Shown here: one piece after another, positions 5,749 through 9,211 of the stretch
Layout: every line of letters starts with the position of its first letter
Position numbering within the stretch: position 1 is the stretch's first letter
Source: an uncultured Odoribacter sp.
GTDB lineage: Bacteria > Bacteroidota > Bacteroidia > Bacteroidales > Marinifilaceae
Length of the DNA stretch: 9,211 nt
Direction of reading: 5' to 3'
NCBI GenBank assembly: GCA_905193145.1
Contig: CAJJNP010000138.1
Span: forward strand, 1 to 9,211
Translations under genes and position numbers: made by a program
The notes under the pieces: generated by a model
Told to the model about the DNA's origin: nothing
What the model saw: the letters and a program-made list of their open reading frames with translations, nothing else
The model's database searches: none

Positions 5749-7689
5749 TCAGTAAAGATGTATCTCGCCTTCGTCTGGAGTATTGTGGCAAATGAGGTTA
5801 TGTTTTTTACAGAAGTTAGTCCATAGGCGAATATTATAAAACGAATTAGAACCGTCTAAAATGATATTTTGAGGGTATGGAAGAGCGGAATAAACTGCAA
5901 ATACTTGTTGTGGAGTCTGGTTTCCTGTGACAATTAGGGTGTTGCCGGAACTTTGTATAGGCAAGCCGGGAGAAGGCAGTAAGATGGTGTCTCCGTAATA
6001 ATAAAGATATGGCGGTTGCCATAATATGTCTTCGTTTAATATTCCGTGCGAAACGGGGAGTGGCTTTAGTTTATTATAAAGTATATAGGGTTGCATATGG
6101 GAGGAGGTATCAGAAGTTGTTTTAAGCGGAAGGTAAAAGCCGTTGTGGTTCAGTAGAATCGCAGAATGTCGGGGATAATGGAATATGACAATTTCTTTTT
6201 GATGAGAGAGATGAAAGTTATTGCAAGTGCAGAATAATAAAAGTAATAGCAGAAAGGCTGCTGTTGTGTGTAGAAGCATTTTTTTGTGTAAAAGCAGGTA
6301 GCCGATGAGGGAGAATAGAACTCCGTATATAATGATGATGCCGAATCCGGATGGGAATAGGTTTTGGAGATTGATAATATAAGGACTTATCCATTGCAAA
6401 AAATCAATTAGGGTGTTGCATAATAATTTGCATATAGGTATGATATAGAATCCGATGCTGCAAGGTAATATAAGACATATAGCAGAGCAATATAGTAAAA
6501 GAGTGGTCAAAGGTACTGCGACTAGATTGGCAAGAAAACCATTGATATTGAGTGTGTGAAAAAAATAGGCACTGATGGGAAGTGTGGGAAGTTGGGCTGC
6601 AATGGTAAGGCAGCAGTAAGAATAAATTATAGAGGGGAATTTAGGTAATTTTCCTGGCAGTTCGTACAGATAGGGATACAAAATCAAAATGCCACAATAG
6701 GCACTATAGGACAAGAGAAAGCTCAGAGAATATAGAGCAGAGGGTTGTACGATTAATGTCAGACACGCTGAGGCTGAGAGAATGTTGATAGGATTATAGT
6801 TGCGTGATATTGCTTTGCCTATATTAATAAAGGATAAAAGTAGTGTGGCTCTGACAACAGAAGGGGACAAGCCGGTCAGTATGGCATAGCTCCAGAGTAG
6901 AGGTAGTGCTAGTAGAGAACTTTTGGGACCGTGGAGCTGTAGTCTGTTGAGGATAAAAATGATTAATAGATAAATAATCCCAACGTGTAAGCCGGAAACT
7001 GCCAACAGGTGAATTGTTCCTGTTTTGATAAATAGATTGCGTAAGTCTGGATCTAAATCGTTCTTATATCCTAGACAAAGAGCATTCATTAGCATGGAGC
7101 ATATTGAGTCTGATGCCAGAATCGTTGTTTTTTCTAACAAATGTGTACGTTGTCGTTCGAAAAAAGAATGAAGAGTGATTGAATGCCCTGTTTTTTGTAT
7201 ATGGCTTGTTGGTTGTAGACGATAGTGTACAGACTGTTGGCTCATGTATTGAGAGTAGCTGAATTCATGAGTGTTGGCATTGTCTCTAAAAGGAAATATC
7301 CGTGCATAGAAAACCAGTGAGTCCCCAACTTGGTAAGTGGAATCTGTATAGAAATGGCTTAAATGAAATCGATTCCCTAGAGCTGATAGAATGTAATTGT
7401 TACCGGTTAGAACTTGTTCGCAACGTGTCTTTAATAGAATGGGTTTATCCGGATAGACGGGTGCGGGAGTATTGCTTGAGATGATATTGCCTAAGCAGAA
7501 AAAAGTGATTAGTAGGCAAATATCAGTTCCTGTTTTAGATAATTTGAAAGCTATTCCTGTTGTGAAGAGTATAGCTAAAAATGTGCTAGTCGGTAACGTA
7601 AAGTACCGACAACTTATTATACCGGCAATGAGAAATAAGAGCAGGTATAAAAAAGGTGATTTCTGGCTGGATATTTGAGGGTTGTACAT
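5749..7689 (-). CDS. comEC: ComEC/Rec2-family DNA uptake channel protein
   Basis: A 646-residue inner-membrane protein of the ComEC/Rec2 family, which forms the channel that carries single-stranded DNA into the cytoplasm during natural transformation. Residues 12-72 are N-terminal membrane helices. About 80-165 is the soluble DUF4131/OB-fold region. The Competence domain starts near 195 and carries the signature HLLAVSGLHVGIIY (227-240) and GLSPSVVRA (273-281), with further helices to about 488. After the last helix only about 150 residues remain. They contain no HxHxDH metallo-beta-lactamase zinc site, but end in an ILDGSNSFYNIRLW block (610-623) that looks like a degenerate beta-lactamase-fold tail, as I recall for other Bacteroidota ComECs. 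The ATG at 7689 is the only plausible start: the frame upstream lacks ATG/GTG/TTG before a stop at 7729-7731. Unusually, a strong hairpin (7694-7725) ends four bases before that ATG. It lies between def and trkA. Confidence 0.92.
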   Translation of the reverse strand: MYNPQISSQKSPFLYLLLFLIAGIISCRYFTLPTSTFLAILFTTGIAFKLSKTGTDICLLITFFCLGNIISSNTPAPVYPDKPILLKTRCEQVLTGNNYILSALGNRFHLSHFYTDSTYQVGDSLVFYARIFPFRDNANTHEFSYSQYMSQQSVHYRLQPTSHIQKTGHSITLHSFFERQRTHLLEKTTILASDSICSMLMNALCLGYKNDLDPDLRNLFIKTGTIHLLAVSGLHVGIIYLLIIFILNRLQLHGPKSSLLALPLLWSYAILTGLSPSVVRATLLLSFINIGKAISRNYNPINILSASACLTLIVQPSALYSLSFLLSYSAYCGILILYPYLYELPGKLPKFPSIIYSYCCLTIAAQLPTLPISAYFFHTLNINGFLANLVAVPLTTLLLYCSAICLILPCSIGFYIIPICKLLCNTLIDFLQWISPYIINLQNLFPSGFGIIIIYGVLFSLIGYLLLHKKMLLHTTAAFLLLLLLFCTCNNFHLSHQKEIVIFHYPRHSAILLNHNGFYLPLKTTSDTSSHMQPYILYNKLKPLPVSHGILNEDILWQPPYLYYYGDTILLPSPGLPIQSSGNTLIVTGNQTPQQVFAVYSALPYPQNIILDGSNSFYNIRLWTNFCKKHNLICHNTPDEGEIHLY

Positions 7690-7693
7690 GACA

Positions 7694-7725
7694 AAAATTT
7701 GTCCGCATGTATACGGACAAATTTT
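7694..7725. terminator. Perfect 12-bp hairpin between def and comEC (likely bidirectional-style terminator)
   Basis: AAAATTTGTCCG (7694-7705) and CGGACAAATTTT (7714-7725) are perfect inverted copies with an eight-base loop CATGTATA. The GTCCG/CGGAC core is flanked by A and T runs, so on either strand a GC core followed by a U-run results. On the - strand it lies 22 bases past the def stop, and the U-run is five long. This is the form of an intrinsic terminator for ftsB-ruvX-def. It also ends only four bases before the comEC ATG, so an alternative or additional role in limiting comEC expression is possible. Confidence 0.7.
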
Positions 7726-7747
7726 ATATTAAAACAAACATGGGCTT

Positions 7748-8302
7748 TTATTTTGGAAGAATCACCCGGTAAGTGGGTTTGAATTTGCCTAAGCTGATGT
7801 TTGTCAATTTGTTTTTTAATAGTCTTTTTTTTAGCGCAGACAAATGGTCTGTAAAAAGAGTGCCTTCTAAATGGTCGTATTCGTGTTGGATAATCCATGC
7901 TTTGATTCCGGAAAAGGTTGTTTCGTATTGTTCGCCTTTTTCGTCCATGTAGCTCATTTTGATATTGTCAAAGCGTTTTACGTCTTCGTGAATTCCGGGC
8001 ACACTCAAACACCCTTCTGTTCGGCACACTTCATCACCCCAGCGTTCTGTAATATGTGCGTTGATAAATACTTTTCTGAATCCTTCGCATGTGGGATCCA
8101 TCTCTGCGAATGCACTGCCGTCCACGGTAAACAGACGTATGTTACGTCCCACTTGCGGTGCTGCCAATCCGACTCCGTCTGCTTCATCCATTGTATAAAA
8201 CATATCATTGATGAACTTTTCCAAGTCCGGGTAATCCATAGTGATATCCTCTGAGATTTTACGAAGAATGGGATGACCGTATACTACAATTGGTAAAAAC
8301 AT
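7748..8302 (-). CDS. def: Peptide deformylase
   Basis: A 184-residue cytoplasmic metalloenzyme that removes the N-formyl group from the starting methionine of new proteins. All three family motifs are present: GVGLAAPQ (43-50), EGCLSVP (96-102) with metal ligand C98, and QHEYDHLEG (139-147) with ligands H140 and H144 and catalytic E141. The length and the conserved N-terminal block (PIVVYGHPILRK, 4-15) are normal. The C-terminal tail is basic, and the protein appears complete. The ATG at 8302 is 11 bases after the ruvX stop, so it is the third gene of the ftsB-ruvX-def unit, whose transcript probably ends at the hairpin at 7694-7725. No methionyl-tRNA formyltransferase gene, a frequent partner of def in other bacteria, is present in the window. 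Confidence 0.97.
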   Translation of the reverse strand: MFLPIVVYGHPILRKISEDITMDYPDLEKFINDMFYTMDEADGVGLAAPQVGRNIRLFTVDGSAFAEMDPTCEGFRKVFINAHITERWGDEVCRTEGCLSVPGIHEDVKRFDNIKMSYMDEKGEQYETTFSGIKAWIIQHEYDHLEGTLFTDHLSALKKRLLKNKLTNISLGKFKPTYRVILPK

Positions 8303-8313
8303 ATCTTATTAAT

Positions 8314-8751
8314 TTATTGATTTAAATTTCGTTGTTGTTCCAGATAGGATGTAAGAATAATCGTAGCACTCATTGTATCAATCAATGCTTTATTCTGTCT
8401 TGTTTTCTTTTTTGCGCCTCCCTCAATCAATGCTTTATGGGCAAGCACAGAAGTAAACCGTTCATCATACATGACAATGGGGATGCTGGGAAACTTCCGC
8501 TTAAGGGCAGTCAAAAAGGGTTTGATGTATGTCATGCTTTCTGAGTCTGTATTATCCATTTGCTTGGGATGGCCAACGACAAAAAGGTCTACAGATTCAT
8601 GGGCAATGTAACTTTCCAAAAATTGAAAGATAGTATGAGAAGGAACTGTTTGTAATCCGGTTGCAATAATCTGGCAAGGGTCACTGACAGCTACTCCCAC
8701 TTTCTTTTTTCCATAGTCGATGGCTAGAATTCTTCCCACGTTATTAATCAT
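8314..8751 (-). CDS. ruvX: Putative pre-16S rRNA nuclease / Holliday junction resolvase-like RuvX (YqgF)
   Basis: A 145-residue single-domain RNase H-fold protein of the YqgF/RuvX family. E. coli YqgF processes the 5' end of 16S rRNA, and other members have been linked to Holliday junction resolution or transcription termination. The acidic active-site positions are intact: D12 in AIDYG, the E of DERFTS (96-101) and D125 in KALIDTMSAT (121-130). VVGHP (58-62) replaces the more usual VVGLP. The preferred ATG at 8751 lies inside the end of the upstream gene, giving an eight-base overlap that indicates translational coupling. A GTG a few codons later (giving MGRILAIDYG) is a less likely alternative start. 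def follows 11 bases downstream. Confidence 0.94.
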   Translation of the reverse strand: MINNVGRILAIDYGKKKVGVAVSDPCQIIATGLQTVPSHTIFQFLESYIAHESVDLFVVGHPKQMDNTDSESMTYIKPFLTALKRKFPSIPIVMYDERFTSVLAHKALIEGGAKKKTRQNKALIDTMSATIILTSYLEQQRNLNQ

Positions 8752-9061
8752 TTACAATGACAAAGATATCCTCATTTGCTTTTTTCATCAAATATTGTTC
8801 TCTCGCAAACTTTTCCAGGTTTTCTTTGCTGCTCAACAATTCCTTGATTTTGCGGGTATCTTCTTCAATTTTTTCTTGATAATATGATTTCTCCTTTTTT
8901 AGAGTTGCTATTTTTTTGTTCAATTGCCACTTCTCAACTAGATTGTTATGGTCGAAAAAAGCCAACCAAACAAGGAAAATAAGAAACGTAATAGTATATT
9001 TGTTCAGAATCTTGCTGAACAAAGTATGTCGGGGTTTAATATTATTTTCTTTCTCTTCCAT
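8744..9061 (-). CDS. FtsB/DivIC-like septum formation initiator protein
   Basis: A 105-residue bitopic membrane protein of the septum formation initiator family. FtsB and DivIC form the FtsQLB (DivIB-FtsL-DivIC) complex that activates septal peptidoglycan synthesis. A short basic N-terminus is followed by one transmembrane helix at about 22-36. A coiled coil runs from about 41 to 80 (rich in K, E, L), and then comes the family's NLEKFAREQYLMKKANEDIF tail (81-100). I place the start at the ATG at 9061. The frame extends three codons further to a TTG at 9070, but that would run into a promoter-like box and adds nothing conserved. It overlaps ruvX by eight bases and is the first gene of the ftsB-ruvX-def unit. 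FtsL, the other small coiled-coil division protein, is similar in size, but the tail motif favours FtsB/DivIC. Confidence 0.85.
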   Translation of the reverse strand: MEEKENNIKPRHTLFSKILNKYTITFLIFLVWLAFFDHNNLVEKWQLNKKIATLKKEKSYYQEKIEEDTRKIKELLSSKENLEKFAREQYLMKKANEDIFVIVND

Positions 9062-9067
9062 TTTGCG

Positions 9068-9075
9068 CAAAGTTA
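9068..9075 (-). promoter_or_regulatory. Possible -7 box next to the ftsB start codon
   Basis: On the - strand this reads TAACTTTG, an exact TAnnTTTG match, ending six bases before the ATG at 9061. If used, transcription would start at or within a base or two of the start codon, giving a leaderless message. The nearest -33-like element (TTTC, complement of 9100-9103) is 24 bases away, longer than usual. An alternative exact -7 box (TATCTTTG, complement of 9193-9200) would give a leader of about 125 bases, but its -33 region is beyond the window. Confidence 0.3.
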
Positions 9076-9089
9076 CAAATTTTATTTGT
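9075..9089. repeat. Short palindrome in the ftsB divergent region
   Basis: ACAAAT (9075-9080) and ATTTGT (9084-9089) are perfect inverted copies around TTT. The repeat overlaps the TTTG of the rightward promoter on one side and abuts the ftsB -7-like box on the other, so a factor binding here would touch both directions. In sequence this AT-rich it may be chance. Confidence 0.25.
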
Positions 9090-9116
9090 GAATGGTATCG
9101 AAACCCTTATTTTTTG
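9085..9116 (+). promoter_or_regulatory. Strong Bacteroidota-type promoter for a gene beyond the right edge
   Basis: TTTG (9085-9088), a 20-base spacer and TATTTTTG (9109-9116) form an exact match to both elements of the Bacteroidota primary-sigma promoter, the best in the window. Transcription would start near 9122 and run rightward. No long + strand reading frame begins before 9211, so the first gene lies outside; a 20-codon frame (ATG at 9139, stop at 9199-9201) is present in the leader but is probably chance. It diverges from ftsB. Confidence 0.5.
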
Positions 9117-9211
9117 CATTTATTTATTTGTTTTGTGCATGACACTTCAACAGCCTATATATCTTCAACTTAAATATATGATAACTATAAGACAAAGATA
9201 ACAAGCTGTTA

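Noticed and set aside
7617..7898. A 93-codon - strand frame spanning the def-comEC junction
   Set aside because: It is out of frame with both genes, runs through the hairpin and has no conserved character.
7871..8254. A 127-codon + strand frame opposite def
   Set aside because: def is complete with all metal-binding motifs on the other strand; the shadow's cysteine/histidine-rich translation is what reversed def codons give.
9139..9201. A 20-codon frame in the rightward leader
   Set aside because: Too short and too AT-rich to support as a gene; kept only as a possibility within the promoter observation.
1..9211. Mobile elements, CRISPR arrays, tRNA or rRNA genes, defence islands
   Set aside because: No terminal repeats, transposase, integrase, spaced direct repeats or cloverleaf-forming sequence were seen; the genes are intact core functions in compact order.

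Overview
The window looks like ordinary chromosomal core sequence from a Bacteroidota bacterium, most likely order Bacteroidales. It is AT-rich, and its genes lack clear Shine-Dalgarno sequences. Several intergenic stretches carry the Bacteroidota promoter pattern (TTTG, about 19-20 bases, TAnnTTTG) rather than the E. coli -35/-10 pattern. The proteins read like their gut or oral Bacteroidales counterparts: a 218-residue short transaldolase, a two-RCK TrkA, and a ComEC without a recognisable metallo-beta-lactamase end. The genus cannot be fixed from the sequence alone.

Layout. Bases 1-73 hold an open frame that is probably the 3' end of a + strand gene, ending one base before the stop codon of a convergent TSUP (TauE/SafE-like) membrane transporter (75-827, -). 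A 167-base divergent intergenic region (828-994) then carries a promoter for each direction. To the right lies a compact + strand cluster: transaldolase (995-1651), a YciO-type Sua5/YrdC protein (1661-2269) and a corrinoid adenosyltransferase (2291-2827). It is closed by a probable intrinsic terminator at 2843-2875. Everything from 2877 to 9061 lies on the - strand. Read in transcription order it is ftsB/divIC-like, ruvX and def (a tight three-gene unit), a perfect 12-bp hairpin, comEC, a small gap with a promoter-like box, then trkA and trkH, which end face to face with the + strand cluster. The last 140 bases contain an excellent + strand promoter match for a gene beyond the right edge.

Function. 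trkA and trkH together encode a potassium uptake system (regulator plus pore). ftsB, ruvX and def are division, nucleic-acid and N-terminal protein-processing housekeeping functions. comEC encodes a DNA-import channel. The + strand trio joins pentose-phosphate carbon handling, a threonylcarbamoyl-AMP synthase-family protein and corrinoid adenosylation, with no obvious single pathway.

I found no mobile element, CRISPR array, tRNA, rRNA, frameshifted gene or evident new system. The observations most worth a second look are regulatory: the hairpin four bases from the comEC start codon, the ftsB start codon next to a promoter box, and the divergent promoters at 828-994 and 9068-9200.
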